From assembly GCA_030760725.1 (NCBI GenBank), contig JASWHV010000009.1, positions 88,772,780 through 88,836,779 of the forward strand: 64,000 nt of DNA. Reading direction: 5' to 3'. Source of the stretch: Neostapfia colusana (lineage: Eukaryota > Streptophyta > Magnoliopsida > Poales > Poaceae). The notes beneath the pieces were generated by a model that was not told the DNA's origin, did not search any database, and worked only from the letters and a program-made list of their open reading frames with translations. The first letter of the stretch is position 1. Every line of letters starts with the position of its first letter. A program made the translations under genes and the position numbers. Shown here one piece after another: positions 9,374 through 19,160 of this stretch.

Positions 9374-11705
9374 TGTAAAGGCCCAAGATTTCACTTTCTA
9401 AAGTATTCATCACTTCACACCACCACAGATCATTTGGCGGAGATTTCATAAACACATTGGAAGAGCAACTAACCAACCTCAAAAGAAGGATTAGAGGAAA
9501 AATCCACAAACATCCAAAAGTATGATTTTCACATGGATTCTTTAGAGTCTGAGCTCACTAATAACTCCTAAACATTCTTAGGAATGCTCATGCCATGTTT
9601 CATGGAAATCCAAACCTTTTTGAGGCACTTTTGGATACAATTATAAAAAGGTCTAGTTTGAATGTAAATTTAAATTTCAGCTACTTTCTTTACTTGAATT
9701 GAAAATGTGGATTCATTTTCATACTCAGCGCATTTTTCTGAGTTACTCCACCAATTTTCATCCCCATTGGAGTTCATCTTGTCGGGAGCTATATTTGAAT
9801 TAATTCAAAACTGAATTTGAAATTCAAATTCAAGTGTGAATCAAATTTAGTCAAACCAACACCAATTTGATGAATTCAAATTCAGCTCATGACTTAGTGG
9901 TGAAGTCTAAAATTTCATTTGAGTAGGTCAGAAAATATCAATGAGCAAAAATTAAAGAGAACTAGAGGGGAGTGGGACCCACTTGCCAGAGACTCCAGCC
10001 TCACTGAACCGACTCATTTCAGGTCGGGCTCGCGGGTGAGCATGGCTGCGCCACGAGAAATTCCACCTCAACGGTGAAGTACACCTCACGGTGAAAACGT
10101 CAGCTAAAAAGAAATCACACCGAGCTGCTTCTTCCATTCTTACTGTTTCTGAGCTGAACAGAGCTTCCCATGAGCTGTTCTTCGTTTTTCTGCTTGCCAA
10201 CTTTTCACCACTCTCTTTGCTCCCCGGCGACCGGCCGATCCCGACTGTTTCACACACAGCCACCGTAGAAGAAAAGCTGTGCCTTGTCATGCTGCAGCTG
10301 TAGGAGAAAACCGTTTGACATTTCATGCGGTGTAGAGCGAGTATTTCTCACTTCTTACCACGGTGTGTATTAGGTTTAGCGATCGATTGACGGCGAAATT
10401 TGTTGCACAGAGGCAACAGCCACTCGAGCTGCACACCACACACATTCTAGAGGTCCTTGCACTCCTCCTCAATAAAACCAGCGAGAAAGTCCCACCGGAA
10501 CCGTAGGTTCACCGAGGAGCAGTTCGGCGGAAGAGGGGGTCGCCGGTGAGGTCCGGTTTACCAGCCATTTGGGTCCAAAGTGAGGTTATGCCAAGCTTCC
10601 CGAGGCTGCCCTGAACGTGGTGACGCGATTAGCGCACAAAGAGGGTGGCCGGAGTGACGGGAACACGGTGCCGATGGGGTGCAGTGGCGTAGCGCTCATG
10701 GCCAGCAAGTTATGGTGGTTATCCGTCGGCAGCGATGTGTCCATCATGTTCAGCGTCCAACATTAGGTGGAGGCGGCGAGTTTCACCGTCACCGGCGAGC
10801 TAGGTCGCCGGGAACGCCGACCTCGTCGAAGCTCCGGTGGCTCGGGACGGTGGCATCGTGAGGTTGAAGACAACCTGGGTCCCACGTGTCAGTCACAGAG
10901 CGGAGCGAACGCGCAGTGGGTTAGTTTAAACTAAACACACGGGGCCCGCTGTCAGTGTCTGTTTAGGCGCGGGAAAGGATTTCTTTAGGAAAATAAATCA
11001 GAAATCAGCCCAAACTTTAGAAATCCATAACTTTTGCTAGGATTGTCCAAATTCAGTGAACAAATTTTTTTTTGGATTCAGCTCCACGAATACGTTCCAG
11101 CAAAACAAGTTTCAGCCCATGAAATCCATTAGTTTTCCAGAATTTATTCCCCAAATTTTAAATTGTTGGGAATTTTAACTTGATATCCACTTTGTGGAAA
11201 ATTCTAAAATTTGGCCAGCATATTCACTATCATATCGTTGAGTCCCATGCCAAATTTCAGATCCATCCGAGTTCATTTAGTACCCCTAATGGTGTGATTA
11301 AGTGAACTGTCCTTAGAAAATAGAAAAATGTATAGAAAGATTTTTCAGAATTTTCTCAATCTTGATTAGCTCATAACTTTCTCCAGGATTCTTTAAATTA
11401 CATGACAGCAACTCCTTTAGAACCATCGCAAACTCTAGTTTCCAAAAAAGAATGGCCTGCTCCATGAAAATCCCTTTAAATCCGTAGAAGCTCTAGTAAT
11501 GGCCATTTAGACATTTATTTGTGCAGGGCTCAAATGAGCTATGTTTCAAATGAAAGTTGGCCAAGCCTCTGGTTAGGTTATCACCAAGCCACAGTAAAAA
11601 TTTCAGAGCCGAAAGTAATGTCTAGCTAGAGTTAGGGTCTTTCTAGTTGTCAATTCAACATATTTGCATTAAATTGACACATATCGTTAATTTGATTACG
11701 TGTAG

Positions 11706-12908
11706 TCGCTGATAGCGAGGAAAACCCAGAGATCTTGGACTTCATACCTCCGGAGGAGACTCTAACTACTGAAAAGCAGCAACAAGGCAAGCCCCGGTTT
11801 GCATTTAACAAATTTTATCAAGTTTGTCTTTATATCCACCTTGTTTGAGGTATGTATGTGCATTAAGTTTAGGATGGATGAAACTCTAATTGCATAACCA
11901 GATTATTCCAATAAGAGTAAGGGTAGTGTCTAAGTTCTCCAGAAGAACATGCTTTTCTTAATGTTTATAGACTTCGGTACAAGTCGAGTAGTTGGAATCT
12001 ACTCGCGAGTATAGAATTCACCACATACGGGATTGGTTCGAGATGTGAGATAACTTTAGTAAGAAAAATGAGACTAGGCAGGGGCGTAGGATGCAGCAAG
12101 AGGATGTCTGGTGTGCGTAGCCCTGCCCGTGTCGATTGTGGACCGATCCGTGTGCAGCCCCGCTGAACAAGTTTGGATGTACCGAAGGCATATCGGATAT
12201 ATGGGGTCCGATAAACTGATGTAACCTATACCTCCGGGCGTCGAGGCATAGCACACCAATTTATAGGATTAGGTTGAGGGCAGCAAGGTGGAACACCGCT
12301 AACAGGCATAGAGAGATTATCTGTATAGGGAATCTCCTGCTCGTTTTGGTGTGACCGGTTCGACGTTTGGGCTGTTTGGTGAAAGGTTATCCCGTACAAC
12401 ATTGGTTGAGCATGCCATTGCAGCTCCGAGGATGGGCGCACGTGACATGCTCTTCGGGTATCCCTTCAGGTGTATATCGAGTCGATTCGCCGTCCCTCAC
12501 GGTTATGAGTACCGCTTGTTCACTGTGTCGTGACGTAGTAATTATATGGAATGATTGTGATGCATTACTGCTGTTATGAAATAATTGTATTGCAACATGT
12601 GGCACCAAATATTGCTGACAAAATTTCAGATTTATGAACCCTTAACTTGTGGCTAAAATATAAAGTAAGGATGAACTTGTAGGTGTGTCCTTTGCTGCAA
12701 ATTTCCATCCTACCTTTGGTGTGACCTGCATGTAGAGTTTCTTGTGTAGGAGAGTCGGTTAAGACGTGCTGAGCCATCACACTCACGGTTGCTGCTATGA
12801 GTCCTTGCAGGTGAGGAGTACCCCACGGACTCGGAATACGGGTTCACCGGTGAGGGCTATCCAACGCCGGGGACTACGGCTATGTGGGAGCCATACATGA
12901 CACAGTGA
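11706..12908 (+). CDS. Candidate spliced small ORF inside the family B LTR
   Basis: The exon begins after ACGTGTAG at 11705, is open to 11786 and ends CAAG|GCAAGC, a GC-type donor. The intron is 11787-12810 (1,024 bp) and ends TCCTTGCAG. The second exon, 12811-12908, continues the frame, starting GEEYPTDSEYGFTGEGYP and stopping at 12906. LTR P at the right edge has the same exon, also exactly 98 nt, starting GEEPPTDLEYESTGEGYP. The two differ at 23 of 98 positions by my count, six of them silent third-position changes, with no indel. Both keep GTTA and WEPY before the stop. The first exon has no ATG in frame, so a further upstream exon is likely. The product is not recognised. Confidence 0.55.
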
Positions 12909-13107
12909 AGCTGGGTGTAGCTAGTGTGGGTTGTTCGTAGTGCTGGACAACCGACTTTTGCTAGTTAGAAGTATGGGTGAGTTGTATAAATAATTTCCGC
13001 TGCAGTAAACTCTGTAAAGTAGATGTAAGCTGAAGGTTTGTACTACTTTTGTACAAATTAAGTAAGTTTGAATGTAATACTGTGTTTCCTTATCATGTGT
13101 GTTTTCA

Positions 13108-13128
13108 GGTGTCGCATCGCGTGGCACC
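13108..13128 (+). promoter_or_regulatory. Conserved stem-loop near the end of family B/M LTRs
   Basis: GGTGTC-GCATCGCGT-GGCACC folds with one G-U pair. Equivalents lie at about 771-791, 13524-13544, 13945-13965 (minus), 41743-41763 (minus), 46118-46137 (minus, one mismatch) and 62768-62788 (minus). The loop varies while the stem is mostly kept, which points to a structural role in the transcript near the LTR end. Confidence 0.5.
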
Positions 13129-13168
13129 ACCCTCTGTGATCCTGGATTGTACGGATTTCGGTCCGTCA

Positions 13169-13503
13169 AGGCTGGCATCAGAGCTGCTTAGGGGATAGCA
13201 CACTAAATAAGGATAGTATTACTGGAAAACTTAGGATTACGGTGAGGAAACGCTAGTATGTCCAAGTAAGGACTATACTAGTATAGTTACATAAAGTGGC
13301 ATGACTAACTTACTTGTTATATGGATTATGTAACGACACGCCTACGCTCAGGTAAGAGGTAAGGTACATGAAAGAAAGTGGTCAATTTTGGTTAGCTCCC
13401 TCATGCGAGGAATGAAGCATTAGATGTTTCGTTCGGCAACGGATGGAATGTGAATATGTTTTTTAAGACTCTTCATGTTTTAGAGATATATGAACGGCAC
13501 TAG
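13169..13503 (+). other. Primer-binding site and first 335 bp of a family B/M internal leader
   Basis: TGGCATCAGAGC at 13173 is the primer site, one base off the canonical form. The following 330 bp match the M leader read on the minus strand from 41678 to about 41400, including GGATAGTATT and GGACTATA-TAGTATAGTTACATAAA. No ORF is present. The leader stops at 13503, where the last 81 bp of an LTR follow, so the rest of the internal domain has been deleted. Confidence 0.75.
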
Positions 13504-13584
13504 CCTTATCATGTGTGCTGTCAGGTGTCGCATCGCGCGGCACCACCCTTCGTGATCCTGGATTGTACGTAGTTCGGTCCTTCA
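13504..13584 (+). repeat. Last 81 bp of a family B LTR
   Basis: This segment repeats 13088-13168 at the same length, from CCTTATCATGTGTG to the terminal TTCA, including the stem-loop. It is the remaining 3' end of the downstream LTR after a large internal deletion. Minus-strand pol of element N begins right after it. Confidence 0.75.
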
Positions 13585-13883
13585 CAGGATGCTCCATAAA
13601 ACTTTGTAGAACCACAAAGTTCGATTCCTTGTTGTTCGGGTCTTTTCGTCCAAAATTCGAACCGAATATTCATCATACGTGAGGTCCGATTGCAACCCTC
13701 CGACATCTTCAGGTCAGACAGTGGTAATGAACTTGAGAAAATTCCTTAGTTGGGATACATGGAAAATGTCATGGATTCTCGCTAATTATGTGGGTAGCTC
13801 AAAATGATAAGCCATGGGTCCACATCTTTCTGTGATGACAAATGGGCCAACAAAGCGTGGAGCTAGTTTTCTCTTCACCCCGA
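13585..13883 (-). pseudogene. Element N pol, chromodomain and linker fragment
   Basis: On the minus strand this matches the integrase C-terminal part and chromodomain of families B and M (compare M at about 35750-36060), including the block ACGTATG before the chromodomain and CGGACCTCACGTATG. It stops inside the chromodomain at 13585, next to the composite's LTR end. Element M is inserted at its right end and the last five bases are the target duplication. The frame is not continuous. The other half is at 45474-46073. Confidence 0.7.
13879..13883. other. Target-site duplication of element M (left)
   Basis: CCCGA here is repeated at 45469-45473, directly outside the two ends of M. A 5-bp duplication is usual for gypsy elements, and it fixes the M boundaries. 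Confidence 0.85.
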
Positions 13884-14627
13884 TGAGGGGGCCCGATCCC
13901 GATCACGGGGCCGTGCCGCCTTGCCCGAGGAATCGCATTGGGTGGTGCCGTGTTATGCGGCACCCAACAGCACACATATAAGGAACACAGTATTACATAA
14001 ATCAAAAGCGGAAGCTTACACTGTTCTTTGTAAATAATTTACATAAAATAGCTACAGCGGAAGTCTATAAACAGCTCACGATGAATATCTAAGAAGCACT
14101 CGAGAAGAGATCCAGCCCGCAGACTCCTCTCGCTAGCAACACGAGGACATGGCAGCGGCTAGGTTCTCCAAGGGTGACATGACTCACAAGTTCCCTAGTC
14201 TCACCGGACAACCTTCTTTATAGCGTCGATGTTTACCTGCAAAACCACTTATATAGCAAGAGTGAGCACAAAGGCTCAGCAAGACTTAACCGTCTCTCCT
14301 AAAGCATGAAACTCTACATGAACGTAACCTAAGACCTATCCTGTAATTTGCGAAAAGACTCGCCTACGAGTTCATCCTTAACTTTCTGATTTTAGCCATA
14401 ATAGTAGTGACCTTGCGCCCAGCAACATTGGAACTCCACAATCAAACAAGAAACGCTTCATTCCAATGTTACTTGTCCCAAGGTGAAAGATAAATTTAGT
14501 TTGTTCTATCTCTACTTCAAACATGGTTTTTCATGCAACTTAACATAATCACAACAGCAATTATACTTTTTGCAAACTGTTTCGACACAAGTTGATTACT
14601 ACGTCACAACATGGGAGCAAGCGGTAC
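13884..14627 (-). repeat. M 3' LTR, distal part
   Basis: It starts TGAGGGGGCCCG (the LTR's 3' end read in reverse) and runs to the A2 target site. It carries the terminal stem-loop (13945-13965) and, on the minus strand, the splice acceptor TTTTGCAG before 14236. It continues at 32525 after the A2 insertion. Confidence 0.9.
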
Positions 14628-14777
14628 TGTGACACCCTCACCTCGGGTGTCAGCATATGTTCATGTTTTATGAAGAAGAAAAACATTTTAAGAAGAGTAG
14701 AAACAGAGACAAGTATCAAAAGGATAGCCAGTAAAGCTCTCTGAGAGCGCCGAAGGCAACTTCCACGACCAGCAGAC

Positions 14778-15222
14778 CACGTGGCGTGTTCGGAGCTCAT
14801 CCCCGAGAGATTGGGAGAGGTCCGACGCTAAACTGGCTACGTGGCAGGCTCGGGGGTCACCTTCGCATTTGGAAAGAGGTCCAACCCTGTGGGACACGTG
14901 CTGCCCGCGGAGCTAGCCTTTTCGGAAGAAGCAAAGGCATTTTTCATGGGACACGTGTCAATCTCGGAGCTCATCTCAGAGAAAGTGCGGATCTATTGAA
15001 CACGCGTCGCCACCGGAGCTTATCTCCGGAGGCCCGTCGTTGCTGGTCACGTGTCAATCTCGGGGCATGTCCCTGAGGGAAGGAGAGGAGGAAGACCGGC
15101 ACTAACACGTGGCGTGCGCGGAGCTCACCTCCAAAGAAGAGGGAGGTCTCGATCGATTTACACGTGGCGCAATCGGAGCTCGTCTCTGTGGGCGAGGAGA
15201 TACCAGGCCCGGAGGACACGTG
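14778..15222 (+). promoter_or_regulatory. Array of nine G-box-like repeat units upstream of the A2 promoter
   Basis: Units start at 14778, 14838, 14895, 14952, 15001, 15048, 15106, 15161 and 15217, a spacing of 47-60 bp. Seven have a perfect CACGTG, one has TACGTG and one CACGCG. Most are followed about 10-15 bp later by CGGAGCTC or a close variant. CACGTG and ACGTGGC are the core of plant G-box/ABRE sites bound by bZIP and bHLH factors. The array ends about 190 bp before the TATA box, a plausible enhancer position. In the 3' LTR (offset 7,890) several cores are lost, for example CATGTG at 22842 and CACGCG at 23051. Confidence 0.7.
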
Positions 15223-15381
15223 AAGCTTCCGGAGCTCTTCACAACGGAGGTAACGAGCCTGGAGTGGTTTTTACGCGTGAAGATACCGGTACGCAATGGA
15301 AACCGATCTAAACTCCACAATGTTACCAAAGATGAGACGTTAGGATCCAACAAAGATCTGAGTAAGACTCTTATTCGGGAT

Positions 15382-15420
15382 CCAATCAGATTAAGACTCT
15401 TCTCTTCCTGATTATAAATA
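15382..15420 (+). promoter_or_regulatory. A2 core promoter (CCAAT and TATA)
   Basis: CCAAT lies at 15382-15386 and TATAAATA at 15413-15420, so transcription should start near 15445-15450. The same pair is in the 3' LTR (TATAAATA at 23303-23310). The transcript would include the spliced LTR ORF region. Confidence 0.65.
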
Positions 15421-15829
15421 GAACCCGAAACCTCTGGCCGAAATCACGAACTTCTCTTTCAACTCCTGAGTCGACGACTTAGCGCTCTAAGCCCTAACTC
15501 GCCGAGCAAAACATCGCCGAAGCGCAACAAGGGAGATCATCGGAGAAGAACCGAGTGGTCGGAGGAGGACCTCAAAGTCAAGAAGAGCGTGAGGTAGGAC
15601 TTCGATACCACCTTACGACATCACTGTGTTCATCTCTTTTGCATCTGTTCTTCAATTCCTTTTGAACAGAAGCCTTTTCGTGAACAGATCACTTGATGAT
15701 CAGTTTGATCTAAAGACCAGATCATCACGAACAGCTCTGACCATGCAAGCCATGCAAGAATAAGTACAGATCGATCTAATAAAACTAATCATAGGATAGC
15801 ATGCATGTGCATCATCGCACCTAGTTTAG

Positions 15830-17282
15830 GGTTTGTGCATAATATTGATTGCTGTGAATTTGCATGCACGTGAATCCTACAAAGCAGGACAAACTCAGGA
15901 AGCTGTCTACGACGAGCTGCAACAACAAGGTTTTGAGAATCAAGAACAACCGGAACCGCAAGAACAAGGCAAGTGCTCCTTGACCATGTTGATCCTATGT
16001 TTGAGTAAAACTGTTTTGTTTTGCGAAAAGGTGTGTGTGCTGAGTCGAAAATGATGGGAAACCCTTTTTATAGGAGTTTACTAGTTTTGATTAAACCATC
16101 CTTGTCGCCAGGGAAGTTTTATGAGTCGGGTATGGTTTTTGCTTTATGCTTCGCTGAGGTTATGGGATTGGGAAGCAAGATAGATGTGTCTAGCTAACTG
16201 CACTCGTACTGATAATAAGTAATTAATGAGGTTAATGAACATGGATCGGAGGGAAGATCTAGGCAAGCCTGGGTTTGTGAATGAGGTAGCATGAGATGGT
16301 GGTTTTACTTGCCGTAGATCTAAGGACCGGTTCATGCATGCACATGCCAGGATAACAGTGCCACCACAAGGCCAAGTATGGGTGCGGTTTAGCTGAGTAA
16401 TTAGGTAAGTTGCTAGAGTGTTATGGACTGAGGAAGGCGCGGGGAATGGGAGTCGAGTGAGGACTGCCCTGGGAACTGCATGGCACAAGAGGGGGCCCGT
16501 GGATGGGAGAATTGGAGATTCTAGCCTGCCGGTGAAACCTTAGTGAGTCCATACACCTAGTAACCCCTTTGTAAAGGCTATTTTGTGATCTCTTGACCAT
16601 ACACTGATGGTTGTGTACTGGTATAATGGAGGTTCTGCAGTCACCGACGGGTGACGAAATCACAAACTTGTGGGTAAAGAGGTACAAACTCTGCAGAGTT
16701 ATTAAAACTATCATGATAGCCGAGCTTACGGTCATGAGCACCTGGCTAAACTGCCATGATTAGATGGGACGGTTATTGGAATGGTTATTGGAATAGTTAT
16801 TGGAATGGTTATTGGGAAGGTTTCTTGGTTATAATTATTGGTTATGGTTTGGTTTGGGACTGTTGAGTGCGGGAGATGAGATGGTTGGATGACTGATGGG
16901 TCATGATATGAGATTGGTCTCGGTGTGAGATGTGGTTGTTTTATGAGGTGAGATGGTAGTGAATACGAGGAGGTATTCGTGAGTATGAATAAAGATTGGT
17001 TAATGTTCGGATGGAACATGGAAAGCGATGGAGGTATGATGGTAATTTAATATATGCTGGGATTACATTCATCTAAAGTTAAGTTGCTGTTTTATCACGT
17101 TTTTATAAATCTGCTTTTCTGCAAATAAGCCTTTTATTACCTACCTTGTTTATGAGCTGCATATCATGTGTTATTCCCGCACTTGCTGAGTACATCATTG
17201 TACTCAACCTTGCATTATTATTTCTTCATCAGCAGCAGGAGAAACCTATTATGAAGATCAAATGGGACATTATGGCGTGTGA
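15830..17282 (+). CDS. Candidate spliced small ORF inside the A2 5' LTR
   Basis: An open frame from 15830 reaches 15968, where AAG|GCAAGTG forms a GC-type donor. Its conserved part reads QEAVYDELQQQGFE followed by Q/E/P-rich sequence. The intron is 15969-17238 and ends AGCAGCAG. The second exon starts at 17239 with GETYYEDQMGHYGV and stops at 17280-17282. It parallels A1 (1290-2614) codon for codon in the first exon. In the 3' LTR the donor is at 23858 and the acceptor at 32176, and the CACTA element lies in the intron. There is no ATG in frame in this exon, so the true start is unknown and may lie in an upstream exon ending near GAG|GTAGG at 15593. Confidence 0.45.
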
Positions 17283-17584
17283 TCTGTTCTCAACCTTGCC
17301 TGTGGAGGGAGTAGATATGAAGCCTCTTCTGCTTAGTTTTGCTTCCACATTAAGTTTTTGCTTCCGCATTTATATAAGGACTTCCGCTGCATAGAAATAA
17401 GACTTCCGCTGTGAGCATGAGTCCAAGACTCATGAGGAATTGTAATAAACTCTGTTATTCGTGGTAATATATAATCTGAATTCAATTTGTGGAACGTATG
17501 TGTATGTGTGATGAACATCCTGGGCACACATATGCATTAGTTCTCGGTTCCGTGGTTTTCCACAGAATTGAGGGCGTCACAGAA

Positions 17585-17602
17585 TGGTATCAGAGCCACG
17601 GG
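17585..17602 (+). promoter_or_regulatory. A2 primer-binding site (initiator tRNA-Met)
   Basis: TGGTATCAGAGCC starts three bases after the LTR end and is the canonical complement of the 3' end of plant initiator tRNA-Met. Confidence 0.9.
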
Positions 17603-18009
17603 TTGACAGTAGGTTACACGCCTAGATAGAAACCTTTGGTTGATATTAGAATCACGGGTTAACAGCAAGTTATACCCCTAAATAGAAGCTACGCGGACCA
17701 AAGGAAGCATCCAAGGATGAATAGCTTGGATTGGCCTTGAAACCACCTTGACATAGGAAACCATCCTTGAATAGGAGTTGAGTGGGCCCTTGTGATGATT
17801 ATTTGTGAATATGTGCTTAATGTGAGTTGTGGGACGTATCAACAACGTTGCCCATATCACACGTAAGAAGAAAGAGGGGTGAAATGCTTCGGCACTTGAT
17901 CACATCCTCATAAGGACTAATATATATAGTCCAACTCACCTTGATGCATATAGTTGAAAGGACCTAGCTAATCTTCTAACCTTCTATTCTATTTCGTTCT
18001 CTCTCACAG
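17603..18009 (+). other. A2 leader without orf0
   Basis: About 400 bp of noncoding leader. A direct repeat of about 35 bp occurs at 17597-17631 and 17653-17687 (CACGGGTT-ACAG-A-GTTA). The part from about 17790 on matches the A1 sequence between orf0 and the gag position. The orf0 of A1 and Z is absent, so A2 has lost or never had it. Confidence 0.6.
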
Positions 18010-19160
18010 ATGGTGAGAGGAAACGCCAGCCGAAGGAACATCCAGGAAGATGACCACAAGGAAGTTCCTGCTAACCCCGGAGCTGGCGAAAACAACCTAG
18101 AAAGGTTAATGGCCATGCAAAACCACCTTATGCAAACCATGATCCAAACTTTGGGTCAGTTGCAGGCCAACCAACACCCCGTTCCGACACCACCGCCACC
18201 ACCACCGCCGGCTCATAACAGGCTGGGAGAGTTCATGAGGACTCGACCACCCACCTTTGCTCAAGCAAGCGATCCAATGGAGGCAGATGATTGGTTGAAA
18301 TCCATGGAGAAGAAGCTTGCCATTGTACAGTGCAACGACCGAGAAAAGGTTCTCTTTGCGTCGCACCAACTGATGGGAGCAGCTGCTGACTGGTGGGATG
18401 CCTTGAGCAACGCCCATGCCAACCCGGAGACAATCACTTGGACTGAGTTCAAGGAAAGTTTCCGTCCCACTACATCCCTGTTGGCGTAATGATGCTCAAG
18501 AGGCAGGAGTTTGAAGGTCTCCGCCAAGGGCAGAAGAGTGTGAACGAATACCTCAACAAGTTCATACAACTGTCCCGGTATGCCCCCGAAGATGTCAACT
18601 CAGATCAGAGGAAGCAGTACCTGTTCATGAGAGGGTTGAACAATGAGATCCAAGTTCAGCTCCTCAACAATGACTACGTAAGCTTCCAGAAGCTGGTTGA
18701 TAAGGCTATTGTGGTGCAAAACAAGATCCGAGAGATCGAGCGCGAGTGCAAAAGGAAGATCCCATACCAGCCCCAAGGGAGAAACGTACGACCTAGATAC
18801 ATGCCCCCTGCACCACAATATGGATCGACCACTCCTACGTACCGCCCTGGTCAGCCACCACAGCAACGGCTCGTTGCACCGGCACCTCGGGTACCCATGC
18901 CTCCTGCGCCCCGGCCTAACAATGGCGCTCCTGTTCAAAACCCCTGCCCCAACGTACCTGCTGCTGTAGGCAACAGGGCATGCTTTGCATGCGGGGAAGT
19001 AGGCCACTTCGCTATCCAGTGCCCGAAGAGAGGCCCTGGACAGCAAGGTAACGTGCCCAAGCAGAATCAGCGACCAAACGGAGGCGACAACCAAGGGAAC
19101 CGTGGACCGCAGAACTATGCTCGTGGCCATGTTAACCATGTCACTGCTGAGGAAGCACAA
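18010..19160 (+). pseudogene. A2 gag with zinc knuckle (one frameshift)
   Basis: It starts at ATG 18010 after CTCTCACAG. The capsid part contains EADDWLKSMEKKLAIVQCND and the retrotransposon gag core ASHQLMGAAADWWDAL. At about 18463 a small deletion shifts the frame and ends the first ORF at 18489. The correct continuation reads HYIPVGVMMLKRQEFEGLRQ and carries on through a proline-rich linker to the knuckle CFACGEVGHFAIQCP (C-X2-C-X4-H-X4-C) at 18981-19025. It would form the virus-like particle. Apart from the single shift it looks recent. Confidence 0.9.

Larger units (their letters stand above)
9374..13168 (+). repeat. Family B LTR, 3,795 bp
   Basis: It starts TGTAAAGGCCCAAGATTTC after a polypurine tract and ends GGTCCGTCA before a primer-like TGGCATCAGAGC at 13173. 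The length is close to that of the M LTR (3,787 bp). The first 600 bp are AT-rich with repeated AATTCAAATTC motifs (about 9800-9890). The middle (about 10500-10900) is GC-rich and probably spans the promoter and first exon, but I could not place a TATA box. The second half carries a spliced small ORF and a stem-loop. Pol sequence precedes it and a leader follows it, so it is internal to a tandem arrangement. Confidence 0.85.
14628..17581 (+). repeat. A2 5' LTR, 2,954 bp
   Basis: It begins TGTGACACCCTCACC and ends GGGCGTCACA, followed by a primer site at 17585. In order it holds an array of nine G-box-like units (14778-15222), a CCAAT and TATA pair (15382-15420), a GC-type splice donor (15968/15969), a 12-bp tandem repeat near 16770-16815, a splice acceptor at 17238 and a terminal stem-loop (17503-17532). 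Confidence 0.95.

Noticed and set aside
9369..13589. AAGGA / CAGGA as a target duplication of the family B LTR stub
   Set aside because: Only four of five bases match, and the left copy is part of the polypurine tract of the upstream pol.
15001..15006. Ninth G-box counted as perfect
   Set aside because: It reads CACGCG in both LTRs, so it is listed as a variant unit only.
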